From contig JAUXIQ010000083.1 of assembly GCA_030620925.1 (NCBI GenBank), positions 1 to 7,744 on the forward strand: a stretch of 7,744 bases of DNA. The letters are read 5' to 3'. The stretch is from JAUXIQ01 sp030620925 [NCBI: Nitrospinota bacterium] (GTDB taxonomy: Bacteria > JAUXIQ01). The notes beneath the pieces were generated by a model. The model did not search any database and was not told the origin of the DNA. It saw only the letters and a program-made list of their open reading frames with translations. The stretch's first letter is position 1. Each line of letters starts with the position of its first letter. The position numbers were made by a program, and so were the translations under genes. Positions 1-5,809 of the stretch are shown in pieces.

Positions 1-29
1 CCTTGATACTTGGAACTCGTACAGACATA

Positions 30-624
30 CTAAAGGCCGTGATCCTCCCACTTCGGGTCCCGTTTTTCTACGAAAGAGCGCGCCCCTTCGCTGTGCTTAT
101 CTCCGCGGATGAACATGCTCATTATGCCTTCCGTTTCCAGGAAATGTCTCTCCTCCATGGTGCGTCCAACGCCGCGGACGACAGACTCTTTATCCCTTCG
201 GATGGACCCCTGCGGCAGCTCGCAGATGGATTTCGCCAGCTCTTTCACACGGGTCATCAGTTGGTTCTGCGGCACCACTTCGTTGACCAGGCCGATGCGG
301 TAGGCCTCCTGGGCGTCTATGCGCTTCCCGGTAATAATCAGCTCCATAGCCCTCGCTGTTGTAAACCGACACCCGGAACTGGTCGTAGGTTCCGATGTCG
401 GTGAGAGCGGTGGCATCGTTGAGGTCCCACCCGGCGGAGAAGGCTTTATCCCCGGCCCCGGTGAAAATAGCCACGAAAGCGTCATCGTCATCTCGGAAAG
501 TCTTCCAGGCGTCCTGCAACTCGAAGCTGGTAGCGTTGTTGATGCAGTTATGCACCTTCGGCCGGTTGATGGTTATGGTTACTACATGGCCCTCTTTTTC
601 ATACAAGATGTTCTCATAAGCCAT
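30..624 (-). pseudogene. enoyl-CoA hydratase/isomerase (crotonase) with internal out-of-frame deletion
   Basis: Crotonase-fold enzymes hydrate or isomerise acyl-CoA thioesters in beta-oxidation-like pathways. The ATG at 624-622 is preceded by a strong AGGAGGTG (629-636). The first frame reads about 93 residues of typical crotonase N-terminus, including the INRP strand and the AFSAGWDL oxyanion-hole segment. At about 345-360 the homology jumps to another frame, beginning ARAMELIITGKR and continuing through GLVNEVVP to a normal C-terminus ending at 30. The two parts total about 201 residues against about 255-260 usual for the family. Roughly 55-60 residues are missing: the central GGG oxyanion loop, the acidic catalytic segment (the PE...G region) and the GGTQRL stretch. 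Staying in the first frame gives only 144 residues with a nonsense tail. The gene is therefore inactive as written, either a true pseudogene or an assembly error. It lies 126 bp downstream of the phosphotransferase gene on the same strand, a common pairing in acyl-CoA metabolism clusters. Confidence 0.85.
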
Positions 625-750
625 ACGTCACCTCCTGAATATTATGTTTCTTAAGGTAGAATTCTACATTCGAGGGAATCGGCACGAACCGGTTTCATTA
701 TGTTAGCTTTATGCGGCGTCTTCAATAGCTTTTTCTTCTTTATATTGTGA

Positions 751-1767
751 TCAGGAGGGATTTTTGTGAGGATTAAGCGCCTTGAACCCCGAGGTTACCA
801 GGTAGCAGAGAGAGTTCAGTATATAGGGTATGGTGAAGCCCATCTGGGGCAGGTTAAGACCGCCCCGACTGTTCTCTTCAATGGAGAGGCATGCCTGTAT
901 GCCGGCCATTGCCAGTTTCAACATGGCGAGTGAATGATAAAAACGCAGGTTACCTGTCTCTTTGCCGCCCGCTTTTCTGTAGAGTGCGAAAAAATCATCA
1001 CTGTCCATGGGCAGCCCCAGGGCCATGGCCTTACCCGGGTAAAGCCATCCCAGGTCCAGCGCCGGGTCGCCGATACCTGCTATTTCCCAGTCCAGAACGG
1101 CCACTATCTCGTCGCCGCTGAATAGAACGTTCCCTACGTTGTAGTCGCCGTGGATAAGTGTCAGCTCGCCGCTCTGAGGGATATTTTCCTCGAGCTTATT
1201 GAGTACGTTCTCCAGAATCTGCCTGGGGATGCCCTTAACAGCCTGGAGCCTGGCCCTGCACTTCCACAGCTCCGCGGCCGCGAACCGTGAGGTATCCCCT
1301 GGAGCATCTTCGGCGGGGAGGCCCAACTTCCGCCAATCCGTGGAGTGGATTTCGGCCAAAGTTCTTGCGTATTCCCAGGAGAGTTTCTTCTTCTTTTCGG
1401 GAAGCATGGCATGGTATGCGATTGACAGGGTGTCCCCGTCCATTTTTTCCATAATAAGGAAAGGTTTCCCCAGTACAGATTCGTCTTCTTCCAGCAGCAG
1501 CACCCCCGGTACGGGGACAGGCGTGCTCTTCAGGGCCTTCAGCAGATGATATTCGCTTGCCGGTTGATAAGGCTCCATGATACTCTTTTCGGGGGGCATC
1601 CTCAGGATATACTTTCGTGTCCGTGTGGAGCCGTTCTCACGCCAGCTCAGCGTGAAACCGACCATCCTGTTGGAGTTTCCCTGGTTAATGCGTTGAAGCT
1701 CCACGACTTTCAGGTTCTCTTTTTGCTGGAGCGCGGCACGGAGGTATGTTTCGAGTGTGGATTTCAA
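751..1767 (-). CDS. phosphotransferase family protein (APH fold, ACAD10-like)
   Basis: 338-residue protein-kinase-like phosphotransferase. The Brenner motif HGDYNVGNVLF is at about 206-216 (catalytic Asp208, Asn213). The metal-binding Asp226 is in LDWEIAGIGDPALDLGW. The N-lobe has the LRMPP strand (about 55-59) typical of the group related to the N-terminal kinase of ACAD10, rather than of true aminoglycoside resistance enzymes. Family members usually occur beside acyl-CoA dehydrogenases and enoyl-CoA hydratases, which fits the crotonase gene just downstream. The likely substrate is therefore a hydroxylated acyl-CoA or similar metabolite (inference). The start is TTG at 1767-1765: an in-frame TAG lies five codons upstream and the next Met is at residue 35, beyond the conserved N-lobe. 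A weak AGGGA lies about 9-13 bases upstream of the start. No signal peptide or membrane segment is visible. Product class is secure; substrate is unknown. Confidence 0.9.
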   Translation of the reverse strand: MKSTLETYLRAALQQKENLKVVELQRINQGNSNRMVGFTLSWRENGSTRTRKYILRMPPEKSIMEPYQPASEYHLLKALKSTPVPVPGVLLLEEDESVLGKPFLIMEKMDGDTLSIAYHAMLPEKKKKLSWEYARTLAEIHSTDWRKLGLPAEDAPGDTSRFAAAELWKCRARLQAVKGIPRQILENVLNKLEENIPQSGELTLIHGDYNVGNVLFSGDEIVAVLDWEIAGIGDPALDLGWLYPGKAMALGLPMDSDDFFALYRKAGGKETGNLRFYHSLAMLKLAMAGIQACLSIEENSRGGLNLPQMGFTIPYILNSLCYLVTSGFKALNPHKNPS

Positions 1768-2116
1768 TATCTTCGATCCCTATATGATCGTGAATTCCGC
1801 TTCATCGGTTATAAAGAATAATATGAGTCGGAACGCACCTTACGCCCCTTTTGCATTTCATCGAACCGGATTAATGATAACTTAAGGGGAAACTATTGTA
1901 AAACCGCGCACCGGCACCGCCGCAAGCGGAGCGAGATTTTTTCCTGAGACTTCTTAACGCCTGTGATCGTGTAACTGTAAAAAGAGGTGTGAAGGAACAA
2001 ATGATAAATAACCGCAGAATATGGCCGGGTTGACATAATCCCAATTGATGATATTTTAACTGTATAGCTTTTCCTTTTGCTCAAAGTATTATTTTTTAGA
2101 TCGCGCATGAATTGCA
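1768..2116. other. divergent intergenic region between phosphotransferase and IPT/NHL genes
   Basis: 349 bp without a convincing gene. It must carry the promoters for the leftward phosphotransferase gene and the rightward IPT/NHL gene. The right half is AT-rich and holds a TTGACA / TATTTT pair on the plus strand (separate entry). On the minus strand near 1815-1825 there are TATTAT and TATAAC strings, but I find no good -35 partner. A GC-rich patch at about 1905-1935 can form only a very short hairpin. No TTGAC-N4-GTCAA palindrome of the kind seen at 5289 and 5847 is present. Confidence 0.7.
2030..2057 (+). promoter_or_regulatory. candidate sigma-70 promoter for the IPT/NHL-BFN-fur unit
   Basis: A perfect -35 TTGACA (2030-2035) is followed after 16 bp by TATTTT (2052-2057), a modest -10 match, in an AT-rich region. 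Transcription would start near 2064, leaving a leader of about 50 nt before the ATG at 2117. It is the best plus-strand promoter match in the intergenic region, but it rests on reading by eye. Confidence 0.45.
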
Positions 2117-3139
2117 ATGGATGACTCAAAAGATATCAGGATAGAAAGTATAACACCGGGAGCCGGCGTGGAAGGAGGTAAAATCTTCCTGGAATGCCCA
2201 GGATACAATCCCGCCATGTTCGCCGATACGGTTCTGAAAATTAATGGAACACCTGCCCGGATGAGCACGGTTGCCGACGGGTTTATCTCAGCATTCATAT
2301 CACCGGAAGCAACATCGGGCCCCGTGATTCTGGAAGTGGGCGGATTGGCCAGCAACGAAGTCTTTTTGGAAGTAGCCCACAAGCTCGCAACAAATCTCCA
2401 CCCGGTGGCCAACCCTGCCATCGACAATGAGGGGAGCATATATATTACTTTGAGCGGTATGAAGGGACAGAAACTGCCCGTTTCAGTCTTCAAAATGAGC
2501 AGCGGGGGAAGTATTATGCCCTTCGTTACTGATATCATCAACCCTACCGGTATAGCAATCAACAGCCATGGTGAACTTTTCGTAAGCAACCGGCACGACG
2601 GAACGGTGCACAAAGTTTCTTCGCTGGGAAACCATGTGACCTTCGCCAGTGAATTGGGCGTATGCACAGGCCTGGTTTTCGATAAGGAGGAGAACCTCTA
2701 TGTGGGGGACCGCGAAGGGGCCATTCTCAAACTGGACCCCGATGGCAAAAAAGAGACTTTTGCCAAATTGCCTCCCAGCGTAGCCGCCTATCATATGGCC
2801 TTTGGTCCCGATGGATGTCTTTATGTCACCGGGCCCACCATGACCGGTTACGATTACGTGTACAGGATAAACGGCGTCGATTCTGCTGAAATATTCTTCT
2901 CAGAGCTCGGCCGCCCTCAGGGGCTTGCTTTCGACGCCGAGGGCAACCTTCATCTGGTAGGCTACTATGAAGGCCAGGGCGGAATTTCAAAGATCACACC
3001 CGATGGTGAGATCACGCATGAGATTGCCGGCATAAATCTTGTGGGATTGGCTTTCGACGGCCTTGGTAACATGATTATCACCGGTGTATCATCAGTTTAC
3101 AAAATAAAAATGAACATGATGGGATTGCCGTTGATGTGA
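2117..3139 (+). CDS. IPT/TIG domain plus NHL/SMP-30-like beta-propeller protein
   Basis: 340 residues. Residues about 8-86 look like an IPT/TIG immunoglobulin-like domain (IESITPGAGVEGGKIFL...). Residues about 95-332 form a propeller of roughly six NHL/gluconolactonase-type blades, each with a pattern like GLAFDxxGNLYV and a following strand such as IYKVxPDG (for example near 143-167, 184-208, 226-250, 267-293 and 308-330). There is no signal peptide, lipobox or membrane segment, so the protein is probably cytoplasmic, which is less usual for IPT/NHL proteins. The catalytic function is unknown; the propeller may act as a binding scaffold. The ATG at 2117 follows an in-frame TGA at 2108-2110 and has no clear Shine-Dalgarno sequence, so translation may be weak or unconventional. 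From memory, similar IPT-NHL proteins occur in Acidobacteria and related lineages. Here it leads a probable operon with the BFN-domain gene (71-bp gap) and fur. Confidence 0.8.
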   Translation: MDDSKDIRIESITPGAGVEGGKIFLECPGYNPAMFADTVLKINGTPARMSTVADGFISAFISPEATSGPVILEVGGLASNEVFLEVAHKLATNLHPVANPAIDNEGSIYITLSGMKGQKLPVSVFKMSSGGSIMPFVTDIINPTGIAINSHGELFVSNRHDGTVHKVSSLGNHVTFASELGVCTGLVFDKEENLYVGDREGAILKLDPDGKKETFAKLPPSVAAYHMAFGPDGCLYVTGPTMTGYDYVYRINGVDSAEIFFSELGRPQGLAFDAEGNLHLVGYYEGQGGISKITPDGEITHEIAGINLVGLAFDGLGNMIITGVSSVYKIKMNMMGLPLM

Positions 3140-3144
3140 TTGGG

Positions 3145-3164
3145 GGCTCCCGAAGAGGTGAGCC
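3145..3164 (+). terminator. small hairpin after the IPT/NHL gene, possible weak terminator or processing site
   Basis: GGCTCCC pairs with GGTGAGCC (seven base pairs with one bulged T at 3159) around a five-base GAAGA loop, beginning six bases after the TGA stop. It is followed by TTATTGTATCATTTCT, which is only moderately T-rich. It may partly reduce readthrough into the BFN gene or protect a processed 3' end; a full stop is unlikely because no good promoter is seen between it and the next gene. Confidence 0.35.
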
Positions 3165-3196
3165 TTATTGTATCATTTCTATATATCCCTTGAATT

Positions 3197-3204
3197 GGAG
3201 GAAG
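3197..3204 (+). promoter_or_regulatory. ribosome binding site that fixes the BFN gene start at 3211
   Basis: GGAGGAAG lies six bases before the ATG at 3211. A longer open frame begins at 3136, but its 25 extra residues are unlike the family and would overlap the upstream stop codon and the hairpin. The site decides for the shorter protein. Confidence 0.85.
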
Positions 3205-3210
3205 CTATAT

Positions 3211-3720
3211 ATGCTTAGAATGAAAATCGACATGGTGGCTTTTGACCAGAGCAAGGGAGCGGCGGTAGTCTCGCTGGTGGATGATAGCGGCGAGAGAAAG
3301 CTGCCTTTGCTGATTGGCATCACAGAGGCTATGGCTATCTTCAGAGAACTTAACCGCACTCCGTCGGCGCGCCCCATGGCCTATGACCTTTTCAAGAACT
3401 TTATGGATGGCGTGCAAGCCGATGTTGAGAAAGTAGTTGTGGACACTATAAAGGAGGATACGTACCTGGCCTGGATACATTTTCGGGTGGGAGACTCGAA
3501 GCTGGTTTCCGATTCCAGACCGAGTGACGGAATTGTGATGGCCTTAAAGTGTCAGGCGCCCATTTACGTTGAGGATAAGGTTTTGGACCGCGCGGAGAAG
3601 ATAGGGTTTCTCGTACAGGAAGGTGAAGAGGGCGAGACCCCGGACCTCCAGCAGTGGCTCGATGATGTGAAACCTTCCGACTTCGAAGAGGGAGGTGCGG
3701 AAGAAGAGGATATTGAATGA
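3211..3720 (+). CDS. bifunctional nuclease (BFN/DUF151) domain protein
   Basis: 169 residues. Residues about 1-135 match the BFN (DUF151) domain: an N-terminal strand MLRMKIDMVAFD, the LPLLIGITEAMAI segment (31-43) and the hallmark RPSDGIVMAL (103-112). In plants a member of this family has RNase and DNase activity; the role of most bacterial members is unproven, so the nuclease label is by family only. The C-terminal 30-35 residues are strongly acidic (runs of E and D) and low in complexity. The UVR motif found at the end of some homologues is absent. It lies between the IPT/NHL gene and fur on the same strand and has a strong ribosome binding site. The tail could be a protein-interaction or charge-mimic segment, which is speculation. 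Confidence 0.9.
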   Translation: MLRMKIDMVAFDQSKGAAVVSLVDDSGERKLPLLIGITEAMAIFRELNRTPSARPMAYDLFKNFMDGVQADVEKVVVDTIKEDTYLAWIHFRVGDSKLVSDSRPSDGIVMALKCQAPIYVEDKVLDRAEKIGFLVQEGEEGETPDLQQWLDDVKPSDFEEGGAEEEDIE

Positions 3721-3773
3721 TACCTTTCACATTCCCCTCCGGTGAGAATTGCGGATAACAGGGAAACGATTGG

Positions 3774-4202
3774 ATGAAGCGCGAAGAGAAGATACTCAGC
3801 GATTATCTTTCAGCGAATAATCTCAAATTTACCCAGCAGCGAAAAGTCATCCTGGATGCCTTCCTTTCTCTGGAACATCATGTAAGCGCTGAGGAACTTT
3901 ATGATAAACTCAAGAAGAAAGACTATGGTATAGGTCTGGCAACGGTGTACCGCACGTTGAATATTTTCAGCTCCTGCGGGCTCGCACAACAGAGGCAGTT
4001 TGGAGATGGACAGAGCAGATATGAACATGAGGTGGACCATGGACACCACGACCACCTGCTATGCCAGCAATGCGGAAAGATCACCGAGTTTGAAAACAAA
4101 CACATAGAAGAGCTTCAGAAGGAAGTGGCCAAGGAAAAGGGTTATGTGGTGTTCACGCACAAGCTGGAGCTCCACGGGCTTTGTCCGGATTGTGCATCTT
4201 AG
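3774..4202 (+). CDS. fur: Fur-family metal-responsive transcriptional regulator
   Basis: 142 residues, the usual Fur length. The N-terminal winged helix includes the FTQQRKVIL helix (19-27) and the recognition helix with TVYRTLNIF (57-65). The dimerisation domain has the His-rich metal site YEHEVDHGHHDH (83-94), the first zinc pair CQQC (97, 100) and the second CPDC (137, 140), so both structural zinc knuckles are intact. Family members repress iron uptake (Fur), peroxide stress (PerR) or zinc uptake (Zur) genes. The residues I can see do not settle which one, so the symbol denotes the family. The start ATG at 3774 has AGGGA at 3760-3764, nine bases upstream. The gene is 53 bp after the BFN gene and probably co-transcribed. 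No Fur box was recognised in the window. Confidence 0.93.
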   Translation: MKREEKILSDYLSANNLKFTQQRKVILDAFLSLEHHVSAEELYDKLKKKDYGIGLATVYRTLNIFSSCGLAQQRQFGDGQSRYEHEVDHGHHDHLLCQQCGKITEFENKHIEELQKEVAKEKGYVVFTHKLELHGLCPDCAS

Positions 4203-4227
4203 CCGGTACATTATTCTTCCGAAAGGT

Positions 4228-4261
4228 AAAAAAAAATCGGGCGGCCAAAAAATAACCGCCC
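4228..4261 (-). terminator. rho-independent terminator between convergent fur and HD genes
   Basis: GGGCGG (4239-4244) pairs perfectly with CCGCCC (4256-4261) around an 11-base A-rich loop. On the minus strand the stem is followed after two bases by nine T residues (complement of the A run 4228-4236), a classic terminator for the leftward Fe-S/HD unit, 30 bp past the HD stop codon. In the plus direction the tail is ATATTATTT, so it may also stop fur transcripts less efficiently. Confidence 0.85.
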
Positions 4262-4290
4262 ATATTATTTCAACTGAAGCCGTCAGGCGA

Positions 4291-4704
4291 TTAAACCTTA
4301 TCCGCTTCCAGCAGTAGCTTTAAATTTTCATCGGATTCGGGGGTGCCGTGGTGTACGGACACCAGGTGGACCACCCGGGCCGCAGTCTTCTCATCAAATC
4401 CCAGCTCCGACAATAACCTCTCCGAAATTTCCACGCCGGTCTCGCAGTGCGTGGGTATTTTTACCGACTGGTCTTCTATGTTGCCCACGAAGTCGTTCCC
4501 ATAAGGGGCCGCATACCCTATATCGTGGAGGTAGGCGGCCGTGGTGAGAACGACCGTTCCCTCTTCACCTAAATTTTCCCTTTCGAGGATTTTCTTCATG
4601 TTGGAAACCACGCTCATGGTGTGGTCGTAATATCTGGGCACGCTGTTTAAAAAGAGGTCCTTTATTTTTTCTTCCAGCCCTTTTTCTAACTCTTCAAGCG
4701 ACAT
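4291..4704 (-). CDS. minimal HD-domain metal-dependent phosphohydrolase-like protein
   Basis: 137 residues. The HD-domain ligands are visible in order: His28 (YYDHTMSV), His60-Asp61 (AYLHDIGYA), His86 (HCETG), His118-His119 (VHHG) and Asp135 (LLEADKV). HD proteins hydrolyse phosphate mono- or diesters of nucleotides and related compounds; the substrate here is unknown. The protein ends two residues after the last metal ligand, whereas many homologues continue with further helices. It is either a minimal form or C-terminally truncated; reading the other frames downstream gave no recognisable continuation, and a terminator follows at once. The start ATG is at 4704-4702 with AAGG about nine bases upstream. 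It lies 29 bp behind the Fe-S-type gene, so the two are almost certainly one operon, expressed from the promoter near 5254. Confidence 0.85.
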   Translation of the reverse strand: MSLEELEKGLEEKIKDLFLNSVPRYYDHTMSVVSNMKKILERENLGEEGTVVLTTAAYLHDIGYAAPYGNDFVGNIEDQSVKIPTHCETGVEISERLLSELGFDEKTAARVVHLVSVHHGTPESDENLKLLLEADKV

Positions 4705-4733
4705 ATGTATTTACCTTATATTTCGAGCGCACT

Positions 4734-5210
4734 TTATTCCTTCAGATCGCCGCGCACTCCGATCTGCGTCTTTATCAGGGGTATATCCTTACCCGACGCT
4801 GAAATGGCATGCTCCGCCGCATGCACGATACCATAGCAGCAGGGTACTTCCATGAACAGCACCTGGATACTCTTTAGATTGGAAGCGTTTATTATCTGGG
4901 TGATTTTTTCAGCGTAGAACTCTATGTCATCCAGTTTGGGACAGCCTATGGCAAGCGCCTTACCGTCCAGGAAGTCGGTATGGAAATCCGCATAGGCGAA
5001 GGGAACACAGTCCGCGGCGAGTACAAGGTCGGCGTTCTGAAAGTAAGGGGCCGTGGGGGCAACGAGAGTCAACTGCACAGGCCACTGAGTCAGCGAAGAC
5101 TTGCCGATGCTTTCCTTGTTGGCGGTGGCGACACCATCAGCTTCCTTGGTGAACTGCTGCTCTTCGCACGATGGGCAACCATCGTTATGTTTATTCTGAT
5201 CAATGCTCAT
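4734..5210 (-). CDS. Fe-S/cysteine redox protein, stand-alone C-terminal domain of a ferredoxin-type oxidoreductase family
   Basis: 158 residues. The core from about 42 to 130 (QWPVQLTLVAPTAPYF, AADCVPFAYADFHTDFL, GCPKLDD, MEVPCC) matches a domain that in many anaerobes follows an N-terminal 2[4Fe-4S] ferredoxin module. Here that module is absent: only a short N-terminus with GCPSC (Cys12, Cys15) precedes the core. Conserved cysteines Cys68, Cys90, Cys124 and Cys125 could bind a metal or cluster. From memory, longer relatives are found near hybrid-cluster protein genes and in HcpR regulons, pointing to nitrosative or redox stress; function is not established. AGGAGG at 5216-5221 lies five bases before the ATG. 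A TTGAC-N4-GTCAA operator with a well-placed -10 lies upstream, and the HD gene follows after 29 bp. Confidence 0.8.
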   Translation of the reverse strand: MSIDQNKHNDGCPSCEEQQFTKEADGVATANKESIGKSSLTQWPVQLTLVAPTAPYFQNADLVLAADCVPFAYADFHTDFLDGKALAIGCPKLDDIEFYAEKITQIINASNLKSIQVLFMEVPCCYGIVHAAEHAISASGKDIPLIKTQIGVRGDLKE

Positions 5211-5260
5211 TATTTCCTCCTGAATTTGCTGTTACCGTGACTTTGAAATTTGTATCGTGA

Positions 5261-5302
5261 TTTATAAGACAAAACCCATCCGTGTTCTTTGACTCAGGTC
5301 AA
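5261..5302 (-). promoter_or_regulatory. CRP/FNR-type (HcpR/DNR-like) class II promoter of the Fe-S/HD operon
   Basis: A perfect palindrome TTGAC-TCAG-GTCAA occupies 5289-5302. On the minus strand TATAAA (5266-5261) begins 29 bases from its centre. Taking the -10 as -12 to -7, the palindrome is centred at -41.5, the canonical class II activator position where the site replaces the -35. Predicted transcription start is about 5254, with a leader of about 44 nt. The central C/G at position five differs from FNR (TTGAT-N4-ATCAA) and resembles HcpR-type sites as I recall them. The site starts right after the end of the ygbA-like gene, allowing independent expression. Confidence 0.7.
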
Positions 5303-5314
5303 TTATCGTCCATT

Positions 5315-5740
5315 TTAGAAAAAATATTTATATATCATGTCAAATCTTCCATGGCGGATAAGGTAGGCCCCTGAGAAACGCATCACTTCCTTTATTTGTC
5401 GTCGGTAATCGTTTGCGAAGCAGTGCTCAAGGCACTTCTTGCAGCGGGGTTTAGGGTCGAAGGGGCACAGCAGCCGTTTGGTGGCGCCGTGCATCAGCAG
5501 CCGGCTGCATTCATCGCACAGGTCCACCCTCGCTCCATCGAGTACAGCGGCCAGTTTCCCCTGCGCCGTGAAAGGTTCCTTAGGGTTGTGGATATGATTG
5601 CACCGGCAGTAGATTTGGACAAATTTTACGAGGACGCGGATGTCCTTTTTCGCCCTGGGGAAATCGAGGCAGTGTTCGACCACGTAGATTTCGCGGGGTA
5701 TTTCGTCGCATAACTTTTCGGTTCCCGCACTCTCAGCCAT
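5315..5740 (-). CDS. ygbA: YgbA-family (nitrous-oxide-stimulated promoter family, YgbA_NO) cysteine-rich protein
   Basis: 141 residues. The family signature is clear: VQIYCRCNH (41-49, Cys45 and Cys47), VDLCDEC (72-78, Cys75 and Cys78), LLCPFDPKPRCKKC (90-103, Cys92, Cys100, Cys103), EHCF (Cys107) and the closing helix KEVMRFSGAYLIRHGRF (117-133). These cysteines probably bind a metal or Fe-S cluster. In E. coli ygbA is induced by nitric oxide through NsrR; the biochemical role is unknown or only partly known. E. coli YgbA is about 117 residues; this protein has an N-terminal extension of some 25-30 residues with two extra cysteines (11, 24). The ATG at 5740-5738 has a modest GGTGAAAGA upstream. 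It has its own TTGAC-N4-GTCAA promoter at 5819-5860 and lies upstream of the Fe-S/HD operon on the same strand. Confidence 0.88.
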   Translation of the reverse strand: MAESAGTEKLCDEIPREIYVVEHCLDFPRAKKDIRVLVKFVQIYCRCNHIHNPKEPFTAQGKLAAVLDGARVDLCDECSRLLMHGATKRLLCPFDPKPRCKKCLEHCFANDYRRQIKEVMRFSGAYLIRHGRFDMIYKYFF

Positions 5741-5752
5741 TTTCTTTCACCA

Positions 5753-5771
5753 GTTCAAGCATCGGTTCAAG
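5753..5771 (-). repeat. two direct GTTCAAG copies, 12-bp period, in the ygbA leader
   Basis: GTTCAAG occurs at 5753-5759 and 5765-5771, spaced 12 bp start to start (CTTGAAC on the transcribed strand). The pair sits just upstream of the ygbA ribosome binding site. It might be a protein or RNA-binding element, or chance. Confidence 0.4.
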
Positions 5772-5809
5772 TGGACATCCGCATCCTCGATTAGGAAGGA
5801 GGGGTTATT

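Noticed and set aside
751-1767. Aminoglycoside resistance gene
   Set aside because: It has the APH fold motifs, but the N-lobe LRMPP strand and crotonase neighbour point to the ACAD10-like metabolic group rather than a resistance enzyme.
1905-1945. Possible terminator from a GC-rich patch followed by six T
   Set aside because: Only a four-base stem with a poor loop can be drawn, the T run is separated from it by several bases, and no plus-strand gene lies upstream for it to end.
1893-2129. 78-codon minus-strand frame in the divergent intergenic region
   Set aside because: It begins at a TTG without a ribosome binding site, overlaps the start of the IPT/NHL gene, runs through the promoter region and has no recognisable protein features.
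2089-2667. 192-codon minus-strand frame opposite the IPT/NHL gene
   Set aside because: The plus frame has clear domain patterns; the antisense frame is a codon shadow with no recognisable motif.
3136-3210. Extended N-terminus for the BFN protein
   Set aside because: It overlaps the upstream stop codon and hairpin and is not like the family; the strong ribosome binding site at 3197-3204 supports the start at 3211.
3743-3760. String resembling part of the lac operator (AATTGCGGATAACA) before fur
   Set aside because: It lacks the central bases of the true operator and its symmetry, and no LacI-type regulator is present; likely chance.
3732-3765. TTCCC / GGGAA pairing that could mask the fur ribosome binding site
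   Set aside because: Only five base pairs across a 24-base loop; too weak to claim a regulatory structure.
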